Positions 1 through 8,759 of a stretch of 64,000 bases of DNA are shown piece after piece. Source of the DNA: Thioalkalivibrio sp. ALMg11 (GTDB lineage Bacteria; Pseudomonadota; Gammaproteobacteria; Ectothiorhodospirales; Ectothiorhodospiraceae). The position numbers were made by a program, and so were the translations under genes. The stretch covers positions 124,001 through 188,000 of the forward strand of contig NZ_KB898873.1 in assembly GCF_000377905.1 (NCBI RefSeq). The letters run 5' to 3'. Position 1 is the stretch's first letter. Each line of letters opens with the position of its first letter. Below the pieces are notes generated by a model that ran no database searches, was not told the origin of the DNA, and was given only the letters and a program-made list of their open reading frames with translations.

Positions 1-478
1 TGCCCGTGATCCGGTGAGGAATGTACATGTCCTCTCCCAGCTCATCGGCCGCGAATTGGGCCGCAGGCAACCAATCCTCACGAGAGCCCGTGGAGGCGAT
101 GTCGAGGCAACCCGGTACGCGGGTGTAGATCAGGGTCAGAACCACGCACACGAAGAAGTCGTAAGGCTTCCGGGAGGTGTCGCAGAACTCGAATCGACCA
201 TCCGCAACCTCGGGCGTCAGCAGGAAGGTGTCGCCGCTGAGGCCCATCCGGCCAGTCCCGTTGAATCGGATCGCATCCGCCGAGAATTCAGGCGGCGCGT
301 CCGGGGCGTTGCGATCGAGGGCGAGCCGAAGGGGCTCGTCGTCGAAGTAACCCCCCGCCGAGATCGAGTGCTCTGGCAGCCGTCCGGCGAGATACCGAGC
401 GTCCCGGATGATCTGACGCCAAACGTGGGTCGGGATGGGGATTTTGCGCGTGAAGTAGTGGGTGTAACCGTTGCCCAT
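1..478 (-). CDS. Hypothetical protein, 3-prime end outside the window
   Basis: An open frame runs from an ATG at 478 on the minus strand to the window edge without a stop (at least 159 residues). The start has a strong Shine-Dalgarno, AAGGAG, about six bases upstream. The protein opens MGNGYTHYF and contains no motif I can assign; proteins beginning this way are common as uncharacterised phage and plasmid genes (recollection, not a search). It is the fourth gene of a minus-strand series after ERF, SSB and the methyltransferase, and like them it is preceded by a terminator cassette and a short leader. Function unknown. Confidence 0.7.
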   Translation of the reverse strand, partial: MGNGYTHYFTRKIPIPTHVWRQIIRDARYLAGRLPEHSISAGGYFDDEPLRLALDRNAPDAPPEFSADAIRFNGTGRMGLSGDTFLLTPEVADGRFEFCDTSRKPYDFFVCVVLTLIYTRVPGCLDIASTGSREDWLPAAQFAADELGEDMYIPHRITG

Positions 479-537
479 GGTCTTCTCCTTGCGATGCCGC
501 TCCGGGATGGAGGGCTTCGCAAAGGGGTTGCGCCCAC

Positions 538-569
538 AAAAAAACCCGCCCAGGCAAAGCCGAGGCGGG
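538..569 (-). terminator. Intrinsic terminator after the methyltransferase gene
   Basis: On the minus strand a CCCGCC/GGCGGG stem with an inner GGC-TTT-GCC hairpin is followed by seven T. Copies with nearly the same stem, loop and downstream GTCCG/CAAT-like bases occur at 2034-2067, 2583-2617 and, on the plus strand, 31468-31502. Confidence 0.8.
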
Positions 570-577
570 TGTGGTCT

Positions 578-1972
578 TCACGCGGCGAATGCCGCTTCCT
601 GTACCGGAGAGTCCCGGAGCGCAACGAGCGAATGCCCCAGATGTTGCCCCACAGCCTCGAAGGCCGAATGGACAACGGACTGGCCGAGGATTTCATGCGC
701 GCGGGTAGCGGAGAGCCCTGCAACCAGGGACTCGGGAACCGCTTTGACGCGGGCATGTTCCTTCGGAGTGAGCAGGCGCGAACGTTCCGGATCGGTCGGG
801 TGCTGGATGAAGGGCTCGGTTGACCGAGCCTTCGCGTACCCTCGGCCGATGGTCCCAAGGCTGGCCTCGGAGCCATCGAGAAGCTGCCGCCGGAAGCCTT
901 TTCCGGCTTCCTTGTCGCGGACTTCCTTCTCGGCCAGGTAGCTGTACTCCTTCCAGATCGGATCGTCGTGGCCGATGTCCTCCAGGATGTCCTGGATGCA
1001 CGACTCACGCTCCCGAGCGGAACGAAGCCCCTCGAACGAGAAAGGCACCTCCGGGTTGGTCGCAATCATGCAGAACCGATTGCGCCGCTCCAGCGAGCCC
1101 AGCTCGAAGCCATCCAGGACCGTTTCGTGCAGCTCGTAGTCGAGACTGCGCAGAACCGACCGAATCACCGTCATGCTGGTCGTCGTGCCGTACTGAGGCA
1201 CGTTTTCCAGCAGGATTACACTCGGCCGCAAGGTCTGGATCGCCGCGAGGAACGCGACGAACAATGGACCAGCGGTTTCGTGCTCCTCGGCTTTTGCCAA
1301 GCGGTTCTTCGCTCGACCCGAGAGTGAGGCCCCTGTGCAGGGGAGCCCCGCCGCGAGGATGTCGATGGCCGGTAGCTTGCGCCACTCCACATCCTGCATT
1401 GGAGCCTCGATGGCAATGGAATCCGACTTCCAGATCGGATTGTTCGCCAACGACGACTCCAGGTAGTCGCCGTCCGCCTCGTTGGCAAAGGCCAGCTCGA
1501 CGGGGACTCCGGCAGCTTCCAGACCGCGATGAAGCGCGTGGTCCAGGATGCCGCCCCCGTGGGCCAGCGATCCGATACGGAGCGGCTGATGAGCCTGTAA
1601 TCGCTCGATCAGACGCGAGGAGCGCTCGGCCGTGGCACGGTCATGGTGGTGAACCGTGACCTCGATCGAACCCGGCCGGATCACGACCCGGACCCGCTCG
1701 GCCGAGCCGAACGTGCGGACCAGCTCCTCGCCGCTCACGTCAATGACGGGAAGCTCCTCATCGCCCCGCTTGCGGCGGGAAACCTTGCGCTCGCCGGTAT
1801 CGACGAAGCGCATGACGAGGCCCTTCCCGGCCTTGCCGCTCTGCTCGACATGAGACAGCTCGAAGTGCTGGCCGGGGGCAATCCCCGCGCGAGCAAGACG
1901 GCGGCCTTCCAGCCACAGACGCTTCTTGCCCTTGCGCTCACCGAGCTTGGTGTAGATCACAGTTGCCGACAT
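578..1972 (-). CDS. DNA (cytosine-5) methyltransferase
   Basis: A 464-residue C5-type DNA methyltransferase. Visible conserved motifs are the Pro-Cys catalytic loop GLPCTGAS near residue 207, the ENV motif in LLENVPQYG near 254, and an RR motif in ERRNRFCMIA near 300. The cofactor motif is present in variant form as IGSLAHGGG rather than FxGxGG. The first 120 residues form an extra N-terminal domain that reads like a SymE/AbrB-type beta fold. The ATG at 1972 has an AAGGAG site. No restriction endonuclease lies beside it, so it is probably an orphan enzyme protecting the plasmid from host restriction during transfer. Conjugative elements of the SXT/IncA-C type carry comparable orphan methylases. 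Confidence 0.88.
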   Translation of the reverse strand: MSATVIYTKLGERKGKKRLWLEGRRLARAGIAPGQHFELSHVEQSGKAGKGLVMRFVDTGERKVSRRKRGDEELPVIDVSGEELVRTFGSAERVRVVIRPGSIEVTVHHHDRATAERSSRLIERLQAHQPLRIGSLAHGGGILDHALHRGLEAAGVPVELAFANEADGDYLESSLANNPIWKSDSIAIEAPMQDVEWRKLPAIDILAAGLPCTGASLSGRAKNRLAKAEEHETAGPLFVAFLAAIQTLRPSVILLENVPQYGTTTSMTVIRSVLRSLDYELHETVLDGFELGSLERRNRFCMIATNPEVPFSFEGLRSARERESCIQDILEDIGHDDPIWKEYSYLAEKEVRDKEAGKGFRRQLLDGSEASLGTIGRGYAKARSTEPFIQHPTDPERSRLLTPKEHARVKAVPESLVAGLSATRAHEILGQSVVHSAFEAVGQHLGHSLVALRDSPVQEAAFAA

Positions 1973-2033
1973 GATGATTCTCCTTCGGGTATGCAGGACC
2001 GGAATGGCCTGCTTCCCTGGGGATTGCGGGCAT

Positions 2034-2067
2034 AAAAAAACCCACCCAAAGCAAAGCTAAGGGTGGG
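2034..2067 (-). terminator. Intrinsic terminator after ssb (repeated cassette)
   Basis: Minus-strand CCCACCC/GGGTGGG stem followed by seven T, a second copy of the cassette at 538-569. Between it and the methyltransferase start lies only a 60-base leader with a small hairpin and a Shine-Dalgarno, with no obvious promoter. Confidence 0.82.
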
Positions 2068-2083
2068 TAGGGGTAATTCCGTC

Positions 2084-2512
2084 TCAGAACGGAATATTGT
2101 CGTCGGCGGGGGCGCCTTCGTTAGCCGGGGCAGAGTCGGACGGCGGATTGCCGCTGGAGGAACCGTTACCGGAACCACCACCAAGCATCTGAAGATCGTT
2201 CACGACGATTTCGGTCGTGTAGCGATCAGTACCAGATTGGTCCTGCCACTTGCGAGTCTGGAGCTTGCCTTCGATATAGACCTGCGAGCCTTTGGTCACA
2301 TACTGACCAATGATCTCGGCGGTCTTGTTGAAGGCAACGCACCGGTGCCACTCGGTCTTCTCCTTGGTTTCACCAGAAGAAGCGTCTTTCCAGCGCTCGG
2401 AAGTTGCGATCGAGATATTCGCGATCTTGACGCCATTCGGCGTCTCGCGCATTTCCGGATCGTTGCCCAGATTGCCGATGAGTTGCACTTTGTTCAGACC
2501 ACGGTTAGCCAT
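2084..2512 (-). CDS. ssb: Single-stranded DNA-binding protein
   Basis: A 142-residue bacterial SSB. The OB fold occupies residues 1-110, beginning [16 protein letters not shown], and is followed by a short Gly/Ser/Pro-rich linker and the acidic tip DDNIPF that recruits SSB partner proteins. The start has the same AAGGAG leader as its neighbours. It coats single-stranded DNA during conjugative entry, replication and recombination. Its place between the ERF annealing protein and the methyltransferase matches the ssb/annealase modules of conjugative elements such as SXT and IncA/C plasmids. Confidence 0.96.
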   Translation of the reverse strand: MANRGLNKVQLIGNLGNDPEMRETPNGVKIANISIATSERWKDASSGETKEKTEWHRCVAFNKTAEIIGQYVTKGSQVYIEGKLQTRKWQDQSGTDRYTTEIVVNDLQMLGGGSGNGSSSGNPPSDSAPANEGAPADDNIPF

Positions 2513-2582
2513 TTTGATTCTCCTTACTTGAGTTCAAGCGTCACGAGGCGACATGCCTGTGATCGCAAGGGGATTGGCGGAC

Positions 2583-2617
2583 AAAAAAAACCCACCCAAG
2601 GCAAAGCCGAGGGTGGG
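2583..2617 (-). terminator. Intrinsic terminator after the ERF gene (repeated cassette)
   Basis: Minus-strand CCCACCC/GGGTGGG stem with inner GGC-TTT-GCC and eight T, followed by GTCCGCCAATCCCC. This is the copy most similar to the one at 31468-31502 on the other strand. Confidence 0.85.
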
Positions 2618-2644
2618 GTGTGGTCGAAGTCCCGCTACCTGGAA

Positions 2645-3325
2645 TCAGGCAACGGCACTCTGCTGATCGCCTTGGTTGGCGATCTTCTTCTCCTGCTCAT
2701 CGAGCATTTGCAGGGCCTTCTTGCGGGCTTCCTCGCTGATGCCGGTATCGGCCGAGGTAAGCCACTGGCGCGCGGTAGCGGCCTTGGTGGCGGTGTCGAT
2801 GCCCCGAATACGCTGAACGAGATCATCCGGCGGCTCCTTGGCCTCCGGGCTAATCACGGGCTGAGCCGATTCAGCGGCAACCACAGCACTCGCACTCGCA
2901 CCATCGTCGTCGTCCGCTGCGATCCCAGCGACAGCAAGCGCCTGATAGCGACGCATGTAGGTGACCACGGAGCCGAACAACTGCGGGCCGGGCGTCTTCC
3001 CGTTCCCGGTGGGAACGCGAAGCATGACCATCGACTCGATGAACCCGCCCGAGGCGTGCCCAAGGATCGTCCGAAGATAGTCACCACCCTGGGTCACTTC
3101 GCCGGATTCGTTGTCGATGCTTCCCGGCAGCGTCTCGATCCATTGCGTGATGAACAGGCCGTGACGGGACAACACCGGACGGATCGCCTGAAGCACAGCC
3201 GAAAGGTCGGCGTACTTGTTCTTCAGGTGAAGGTTCTCGGCGTTTTTCACCGCGTTCTCCATTTCCCCCTGCGCTTTCGCGAAGGCGGCCATGAAGTCGG
3301 GGTTCATTTCTCGGGTCTGCTGCAT
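2645..3325 (-). CDS. ERF-family single-strand annealing recombinase
   Basis: A 226-residue ERF-superfamily protein. The diagnostic stretch is NLHLKNKYADLSAV near residue 35, followed by the IRPVLSRHGLFITQW segment. The N-terminal annealing core (about residues 1-135) is followed by an acidic hinge and a C-terminal helical part. The ATG at 3325 was chosen because an AAGGAG site lies just upstream; longer in-frame starts reach into the divergent promoter region. ERF proteins anneal complementary single strands and promote recombination, and here the gene pairs with ssb. It probably heads this minus-strand operon. Confidence 0.85.
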   Translation of the reverse strand: MQQTREMNPDFMAAFAKAQGEMENAVKNAENLHLKNKYADLSAVLQAIRPVLSRHGLFITQWIETLPGSIDNESGEVTQGGDYLRTILGHASGGFIESMVMLRVPTGNGKTPGPQLFGSVVTYMRRYQALAVAGIAADDDDGASASAVVAAESAQPVISPEAKEPPDDLVQRIRGIDTATKAATARQWLTSADTGISEEARKKALQMLDEQEKKIANQGDQQSAVA

Positions 3326-3412
3326 ATCTGCTCTCCTTCTCAATGCGAATCCGGGATGGATCGCTTCGGGTGAATGCCGGGGAATCCGGCTGCACAAAGG
3401 TTTGCCAGACAG

Positions 3413-3441
3413 AAAAAACCCACCACACCGCCCCTCCGGGC
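3413..3441 (-). terminator. Possible attenuator in the ERF leader
   Basis: In the minus-strand leader a short GCCC/GGGC hairpin and a GT/GG-rich stretch end in six T, about 90 bases before the ERF start. It resembles the terminator cassettes but the stem is weak, so it may be a decayed copy or an attenuator. Confidence 0.35.
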
Positions 3442-3469
3442 TGTCATTTTCCGAGGCCCGTTGTACAAT
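3441..3469 (+). promoter_or_regulatory. Promoter of the traD operon with overlapping TACAATGTA-type box
   Basis: CTGTCA at 3441-3446, a 17-base spacer and TACAAT at 3464-3469. The recurrent box continues from the -10 element to 3480 (TACAATGT then TTCA). It lies 47 bases upstream of the traD start, between divergent operons. Confidence 0.55.
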
Positions 3470-3515
3470 GTTGTTCATCAGTCAATCACAGACCAATGCA
3501 GTTTCCGGAGCCGGA

Positions 3516-5261
3516 ATGAACTCTCGATCCAAGCTGGGCGGGCCTCTCGACACCCTTGCGCTGACCAGCGCCGGGATCGCGCTTATGAGCGCTCACCCGG
3601 CCGTCGCCCCCTATCTGCCCCACGCGGCCGCGCTCGGAGCCGCAGCGGCCGGGAGCGGCTGGCTCGCGTGGCGCGGGAGTGAGTTTGTCCGGCGGCGCTG
3701 GGCCTTCGAGACCGACATGAAGGTGCGCTCGGACGTGCCGCGCCTGAAGGCGGGCCTTGGGGAGCACGTCCCCGGCGCGCTGCTCATGGGGTACTGCCTC
3801 GATACGGGCGAGCCGATCTGGGTGCCGGACGAAGACCTCATGCGGCACGTCTACATCCGTGGTCAGTCCGGGGTCGGCAAAACCGTGATGGCCTCCTCGC
3901 TCATGTTCCAGCAGATCGAGCGCGGCGGCGGTCTCATGTTCGTGGACGGCAAGATCGACGTGGACAACCTCGACGCGCTGTATCAGATGGCCGCATGGGC
4001 CGGGCGCGAGAATGACGTGGAGATCATCAGCCCCGGCACCCCGGAAACATCGAACAGCTACAACCCGATCCTCTACGGCGACCCCGACGAGGTGGCGGCG
4101 CGCATCATCGGCCTCATCCCGTCTACCGAAGGGAGCGCCGGGACCGACTACTACAAGCAGGCGGCAAACCAGGGCGTCTCGACCCTCATCGGCGCGCTCC
4201 AGGCGTCCGGGATGGCGTACAACTTCATCGACCTTACGATCCTGCTTTCATCCCCGAAAGCGCTTCAGTACCTCGAAAGCCTGGTGCCGCCGGATCGGCC
4301 GGAAGCCAAGGCCCTCTCGATCTTTCTGGACCAGTACCGCACCGGAAAGGAAGGGATGGTGGACCTCAAGCGCCTCAAGGAGACGTTCGGGGGGATTGGC
4401 GGGCGCCTCTATATGTTCGGCACCGGCAAGTTCGGTGAGGTGATGAACACCTACGACCCGGAAGTGCGGCTCTACGACTCGGTGCGGAACAACAAGATCA
4501 CCTACGTTGCGCTGCCCACGATGGGCAAGGACGTGGCCGCATCCAACTTCGGGAAAATGCTGATCGGAGACTTCCGCACAGCGGTTTCCTGGATTCAGGC
4601 GCTCCCGAAAGGAGATCGGCCGGACCCGCCCTATCTCGGCTTCTTCGACGAGGCCGGTTCGTACATTTCCGCGACATGGGACCGCATGTTCGAGCAGGCC
4701 CGCTCCGCACAGATCATCCTCATGCCTGCGATCCAGACCAACTCCAACTTCGAGGCGATCTCGCCGGAGCTGGCTGAAATGATCGAGGGCAACACCTGGA
4801 ACAAGGCGTTCTTCAAGCTGGGTGCGCAGAAGACGGCCGAGGCAGCCGCCGAGTTCATCGGCATGAAGATGGGCGTCCAGCGGACCCTTACGCAATCGGA
4901 TTCCCAATCGGAAACGGCGACCCTGGTGAACCCGGCGCCTACGCAATCGTCGGGGGATTCATCCGGATCGGGGTACTCCGAGCGAGAGCAGGAGGAATAC
5001 CGCGTCAGCCCGGACGACCTGAAATCGCTGGCGAAGGGGGAAGCGATCATGGTGATCGGAGGGGACCGCATCTACCCGATCAAGGTACCAATGATCCAAC
5101 TGGACCCGGCTTTCACCAAGCAGATCGGTACCGCGAAAACTTCCCACCGGAAGCGCCAGTTCCGCAAGGGCATCAACCTCTTTGGTCAGATTGACCGCTT
5201 CCTCACCAGTCGGGAGAAGGAAGTGCTCTCCGAGGAAGCCGGAAAGGCTCTCGGTGTGTGA
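3516..5261 (+). CDS. traD: Type IV coupling protein, TraD/VirD4 family
   Basis: A 581-residue coupling ATPase that links the relaxosome to the secretion channel at the inner membrane. An N-terminal membrane hairpin (about residues 10-55) precedes the nucleotide-binding domain. Walker A is GQSGVGKT near residue 115 and Walker B is LGFFDEAG near 375. The tail is Ser/Gln-rich and then basic. The start at 3516 sits behind a GGAG and beyond the promoter; an earlier ATG overlaps the -10 element. The sequence and the F-type transfer genes elsewhere in the window fit the SXT/IncA-C TraD group. Its stop overlaps the next frame (TGATG). Confidence 0.88.
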   Translation: MNSRSKLGGPLDTLALTSAGIALMSAHPAVAPYLPHAAALGAAAAGSGWLAWRGSEFVRRRWAFETDMKVRSDVPRLKAGLGEHVPGALLMGYCLDTGEPIWVPDEDLMRHVYIRGQSGVGKTVMASSLMFQQIERGGGLMFVDGKIDVDNLDALYQMAAWAGRENDVEIISPGTPETSNSYNPILYGDPDEVAARIIGLIPSTEGSAGTDYYKQAANQGVSTLIGALQASGMAYNFIDLTILLSSPKALQYLESLVPPDRPEAKALSIFLDQYRTGKEGMVDLKRLKETFGGIGGRLYMFGTGKFGEVMNTYDPEVRLYDSVRNNKITYVALPTMGKDVAASNFGKMLIGDFRTAVSWIQALPKGDRPDPPYLGFFDEAGSYISATWDRMFEQARSAQIILMPAIQTNSNFEAISPELAEMIEGNTWNKAFFKLGAQKTAEAAAEFIGMKMGVQRTLTQSDSQSETATLVNPAPTQSSGDSSGSGYSEREQEEYRVSPDDLKSLAKGEAIMVIGGDRIYPIKVPMIQLDPAFTKQIGTAKTSHRKRQFRKGINLFGQIDRFLTSREKEVLSEEAGKALGV

Positions 5262-6199
5262 TGGAGAGCGCAACCATGGACGCAGCCACTATGGACCCAA
5301 CGCACGAACTGAACGGCTTTTACTGGGACGCGAACGATGCTGGAGAATCTGAACGAGACGCTGGGAGCGACCTTCCTTCCGACGATACTTTGGTGGGGTG
5401 GGATTGGAGTGGTGGCGCTTCTGATTTTCCCTCCGACGAGGCCCTTGCTGAGCTACTTGGTGAGTCAGGTTTTCACGCCGAGCGGGAGGGGGATCATCGT
5501 CGTTCTCTGGCAATGGACGGTCTGGGCGATCAAGAGCCTGATCGGTTCCCACAAGGCGTACTTCCGGCATCTATTGACGCCTCGCTCCAAGCTATTCCCG
5601 ACGCTCCGAGACGCGCGCAGAAGGGGCGACGGGAAAGCGGATCGAGACTGACCTTCCACATCCGCCCGGAGGATTGGGACGACCCGGTTCAGCGCGACCT
5701 CGTGCGGCTTCTTCAGCTCCGAATGAAGGAGATCATTGACCAGCGGCCCAGGGGGCGAGAATTCCTCGCGTGGGTCTTTTCCTGCGACCCCGAGGAGCCC
5801 CTGCCTTTCGATGAGTGCGCGAGGGCACTCGGGGCCGAGCCAAACAATATCCGGCTTCGCCTCCAGTCGTACCTCTATCGGCACTGGATTTACCTGAACC
5901 GCCCGCTGTCCGGGTTTTTCATTGCCCATCCCCCGCGCGACCTCATGGGGCAATGCCTATTCAACGGCGGCCCTCTCGGTGAGTTCATGGCGCTTCGCGT
6001 GTGGCTTCAGCCGGGCATCCCGTTGAGCCTCCTTATGCGCGCCGCGAAAACCGAGTTTCCAGACAGGAAGGAAATGGATTTCAAGGCCGCCGTGGAAGCG
6101 CTGCTCGAAAGCCGCCTCATGCTCGAAAACGCTGGCTCTAACCTCTACCTGGTCGGACACTATGGCTACCGCCTCGAACGAGAAGACCCCTGGCGATAA
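5261..6199 (+). CDS. Unknown protein downstream of traD; N-terminal half uncertain
   Basis: This frame starts at an ATG overlapping the traD stop and encodes 312 residues. The C-terminal two thirds, from about LTFHIRPEDW at 5650, looks like a genuine mostly helical domain ending in YRLEREDPWR. The N-terminal part is acidic and low in complexity. From 5337 to 5651 another frame has better codon usage and encodes a membrane protein (see the next entry). The real gene may therefore begin near 5648, at a CTG overlapping that stop, or a frameshift may join the frames. The position after traD resembles traJ of SXT-type elements, but I cannot show homology. Confidence 0.5.
   Translation: MESATMDAATMDPTHELNGFYWDANDAGESERDAGSDLPSDDTLVGWDWSGGASDFPSDEALAELLGESGFHAEREGDHRRSLAMDGLGDQEPDRFPQGVLPASIDASLQAIPDAPRRAQKGRRESGSRLTFHIRPEDWDDPVQRDLVRLLQLRMKEIIDQRPRGREFLAWVFSCDPEEPLPFDECARALGAEPNNIRLRLQSYLYRHWIYLNRPLSGFFIAHPPRDLMGQCLFNGGPLGEFMALRVWLQPGIPLSLLMRAAKTEFPDRKEMDFKAAVEALLESRLMLENAGSNLYLVGHYGYRLEREDPWR
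5337..5651 (+). CDS. Small membrane protein, overlaps the 5261-6199 frame
   Basis: A 104-residue frame with two convincing hydrophobic segments (about residues 13-45 and 52-68) and a basic C-terminus. Its codon choice (CTG, ATC, GAG, ACG) matches the rest of the window, while the overlapping frame uses GAT, GCT, TCT and GAA in this stretch, as expected for an out-of-frame reading of a membrane gene. The Shine-Dalgarno is weak, so translation may be coupled to traD. It is likely an inner-membrane accessory factor of transfer. Confidence 0.55.
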   Translation: MLENLNETLGATFLPTILWWGGIGVVALLIFPPTRPLLSYLVSQVFTPSGRGIIVVLWQWTVWAIKSLIGSHKAYFRHLLTPRSKLFPTLRDARRRGDGKADRD

Positions 6200-8087
6200 C
6201 GCACCCGCGATCGAACCGGCGGAATGGCTCCTCCATCTGCCGAAGGATTTTGTGGACTATCGCGAGGACGACTACCCCTTCGGTGTGGGCGACCGCTTCT
6301 GCGGCCTTGCCCGCGTCCTGACAGCCCCGAAGGCCAAGCGCGGCACTCGGCGCCCGATGTGGCAGTTTGACGTGGCAACGAGCACGCTGGAGCTGCGGGT
6401 TACCTACTTCGGGAAACGCCCGGAACACACGACCGACTGGAAGGACGTGAAGCCCGGCGCCCGCATCCTGCTCAAAGGCACGATCAACCAGTTCGGCCGT
6501 CAGTTCGTCCTCGATGGCGCCGAGCGAGTATCCCCGGCGATGTACGGCCGGATTGCCGCCCGGTACCGCCGGGGCGCCCTGAAGCGAGCGGCCTCCGCCA
6601 CCGTCGCCAAGCGCGTAGCCGAAGCACTGGAGGATGAGCGCCACCTGGAGCGGGCTTCCGAGCTTCTTCACGAGAGACTTGGCGCGGCCTCCCCTGGTCC
6701 CGCACCCCTGAATCAACTGCTGCTGGCCCTGCACGCCCCGGACTGCGAGCGCGACGGGCACCTGGCGATCCAGCGAGCCCGTCAGCTCTCCGCTCTCTCC
6801 ATCCTGAAGCGGCGCCCTCCTCCGGTGTCGGGCCGCCCCGGCGCTTGCGTAGCCATCGAGGACTGGCTGCGCGATCGCGCCGTGAGGGTACTGGAGGAGC
6901 GCACGGGGTTCTCCCTATCCGAATCCCAGCTCAAGGCGATCCACGGCCTTGTGGACGCCCTCCGGCGGGATCAGCCCACCCGAGCCCTGATCTCCGGCGA
7001 CGTAGGCTCCGGAAAGACGCTCCCGTACCTTGCGCTGGCCGTTCTGGCCCATACGGCCGGGGCGCGCGTAGCGGTGATGATCCCGAATGGGGTGTTGGCC
7101 GAACAGGTCTTTCGCGAGTGCCAGGAGGTGTTCCCCCGCGTGAACGCCACCCTGGTATCGAAGGGCGGCCTCAAGGGTGATCGAGACACGGGGCTCCTGA
7201 TCGGAACGACCGCCATTTCCGCCTACGCCAAGCGCTCGGGTTGGCGGGCGGATGTGCTGATCCTCGATGAGCAGCAAAAGCTCGGGCTCACGCAGAAGCA
7301 ACAGGTCATGCACGAGGACACCAACGTTATCGAGGCCACCGCGACGTGCATCCCTATGACCATGGGGCAGATCAAGCACGGCGACATGGACATCTACCGG
7401 CTCAAGCCGCATACCGAGAAGGACATCCGATCCTACATCCTGGGGGAGCAGGATCGGGCGCGGCTTGTCGATCACATCGAGAAGGAGATGGCAGAGGGCC
7501 GTCGGTGCGCGGTGATCTACCCAATCCGGAACCAGGACACGGAGCGCAAGCGCAGCGTCATCCATGCCGCCGAGGCATGGGCCGAGCGTTTCCCCGGTCA
7601 GGTGGCGTGCCTGCACGGGCAAATGACGCAGGAAGAAAAGACGGCTATCCTCCAGGGTGTACGAGACAAGGACACGCCGCTGCTGGTCGCCTCCTCGATT
7701 ATTGAGGTAGGGGTCACAATACCGGACCTCTCCACTTTGATTGTGGTTGATGCCGGGCGGTATGGAACGAGTACACTCCACCAGATGCGCGGACGGCTCG
7801 TGCGTCAGGGCGGCAAGGGGTTCTTCTTCATGCTGCCGGGCGTGGACACTCGTAACTCGGACGCGCTGACGGACGGCCAGGTGACAACGCTGGAGCGCCT
7901 GAGCCTTCTGCTGAGAACGCAGGATGGGTTCGAGCTGGCCGAGCTGGACATGGCCCAGCGGGGTTTTGGTGACCTGTTCAGCGAGGAAGCCGAGAAACAG
8001 CATGGGGCAACACAGGCCCCCTTTTATGGACTGAAGCTGACTCCCGAAGACTTCGACGGGGTGATCGCTCAGGAAAACGTGGCATGA
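6162..8087 (+). CDS. RecG-like superfamily 2 DNA helicase
   Basis: A 641-residue RecG-type helicase. An N-terminal OB/wedge-like region (residues 25-130) is followed by two RecA-like lobes. Walker A is GDVGSGKT near residue 279, motif II is DEQQ near 368 in place of DEAH/DEQH, and motif VI is in the QMRGRLVR stretch near 545. RecG enzymes remodel forks and Holliday junctions and unwind D- and R-loops. It overlaps the preceding frame by 38 bases and the next gene by four (ATGA), so it belongs to the traD operon. A plasmid-encoded RecG-like enzyme could process recombination or replication intermediates after entry. Confidence 0.85.
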   Translation: MATASNEKTPGDNAPAIEPAEWLLHLPKDFVDYREDDYPFGVGDRFCGLARVLTAPKAKRGTRRPMWQFDVATSTLELRVTYFGKRPEHTTDWKDVKPGARILLKGTINQFGRQFVLDGAERVSPAMYGRIAARYRRGALKRAASATVAKRVAEALEDERHLERASELLHERLGAASPGPAPLNQLLLALHAPDCERDGHLAIQRARQLSALSILKRRPPPVSGRPGACVAIEDWLRDRAVRVLEERTGFSLSESQLKAIHGLVDALRRDQPTRALISGDVGSGKTLPYLALAVLAHTAGARVAVMIPNGVLAEQVFRECQEVFPRVNATLVSKGGLKGDRDTGLLIGTTAISAYAKRSGWRADVLILDEQQKLGLTQKQQVMHEDTNVIEATATCIPMTMGQIKHGDMDIYRLKPHTEKDIRSYILGEQDRARLVDHIEKEMAEGRRCAVIYPIRNQDTERKRSVIHAAEAWAERFPGQVACLHGQMTQEEKTAILQGVRDKDTPLLVASSIIEVGVTIPDLSTLIVVDAGRYGTSTLHQMRGRLVRQGGKGFFFMLPGVDTRNSDALTDGQVTTLERLSLLLRTQDGFELAELDMAQRGFGDLFSEEAEKQHGATQAPFYGLKLTPEDFDGVIAQENVA

Positions 8088-8698
8088 GCACGAACCTGAA
8101 GAAGATACTGGACGACGATTTCGAGGCGAAGCACGCCCGGAAGGTCGCTGGCGTGCGCTTTGCGATCGCCTCCGCATATCGCGCGTTCGAGAAGGAGTGG
8201 GGTTGGATGCCCGCCAGTCGGGCGCACTGGATCAAGCAGTGGTCCGATGTCCTCGCGGACTTCTCGCCCGAGGCCATCCAGGCGGCCACCCGCCGCTGCA
8301 CCGCCACCCTGAATCGCCCCCCCACCCTCGCAGAGTTCGACGGGTATTGCCGTGAGCAGGCAGGCGGGAAGCCGCTGCCGAGTCCCTACCCGAGACGAAC
8401 CGTGGCGACGATGGCGCGCGAGATCGCCCTGGAAGCCGAGGAGGCCAGCGCAGCAGAGAATCGCTCCCCTCTGGAGCGGGCGGATGCCTACATCCTGGCG
8501 GCGGCGCTTCTGCTTGCACGCGCCAACGAGGCGGATGGGATTGAATGGAACGACCAGAGCCTCACGACCGACTACATCGAGCGTTACGGTCGCTACGGCG
8601 ATGATTCCGTCAAGCTCGTTGGAGCTGCCAAGTCCGGATACGGGGAGTGGGCGGGCCTATTCGACGGCGACGACTTCGAGGATACGGACCCGTTCTGA
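8084..8698 (+). CDS. Hypothetical protein, possibly replication-linked
   Basis: A 204-residue soluble protein translationally coupled to the helicase (ATGA overlap). Residues 20-90 form a helical segment with aromatic positions and a PPTLAEFDGYCRE stretch. This is reminiscent of lambda P-like loader-associated domains, though the likeness is weak and from memory. The C-terminus is acidic (DGDDFEDTDPF). It is the last gene of the traD operon and is followed by a terminator shared with the convergent gene. Function not assigned. Confidence 0.7.
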   Translation: MSTNLKKILDDDFEAKHARKVAGVRFAIASAYRAFEKEWGWMPASRAHWIKQWSDVLADFSPEAIQAATRRCTATLNRPPTLAEFDGYCREQAGGKPLPSPYPRRTVATMAREIALEAEEASAAENRSPLERADAYILAAALLLARANEADGIEWNDQSLTTDYIERYGRYGDDSVKLVGAAKSGYGEWAGLFDGDDFEDTDPF

Positions 8699-8724
8699 GC
8701 GGCGGCGAAGCCGAAGACCGACCC

Positions 8725-8754
8725 CAAAAAGAAGCCCCGGATGTCCGGGGCTTC
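8725..8754. terminator. Terminator between convergent operons
   Basis: A perfect 11-bp inverted repeat, GAAGCCCCGGA/TCCGGGGCTTC with a TG loop (8731-8754), is flanked on the left by AAAAA. It works best as a terminator for the minus-strand regulator operon and may also stop the traD operon. Confidence 0.8.
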
Positions 8755-8759
8755 GTCGT

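Noticed and set aside
14-823. Long plus-strand open frame at the left edge
   Set aside because: It is antisense to the methyltransferase and the partial minus-strand gene, both of which have clear motifs or ribosome sites; high GC makes such shadows common.
2063-3373. 436-codon plus-strand frame
   Set aside because: Antisense to SSB and ERF, no ribosome site, Arg/Gly/Leu-rich shadow composition.
3480-3485. TTGACT as a -35 for the ERF operon
   Set aside because: No acceptable -10 lies 16-18 bases downstream on the minus strand, so the ERF promoter is left unassigned.
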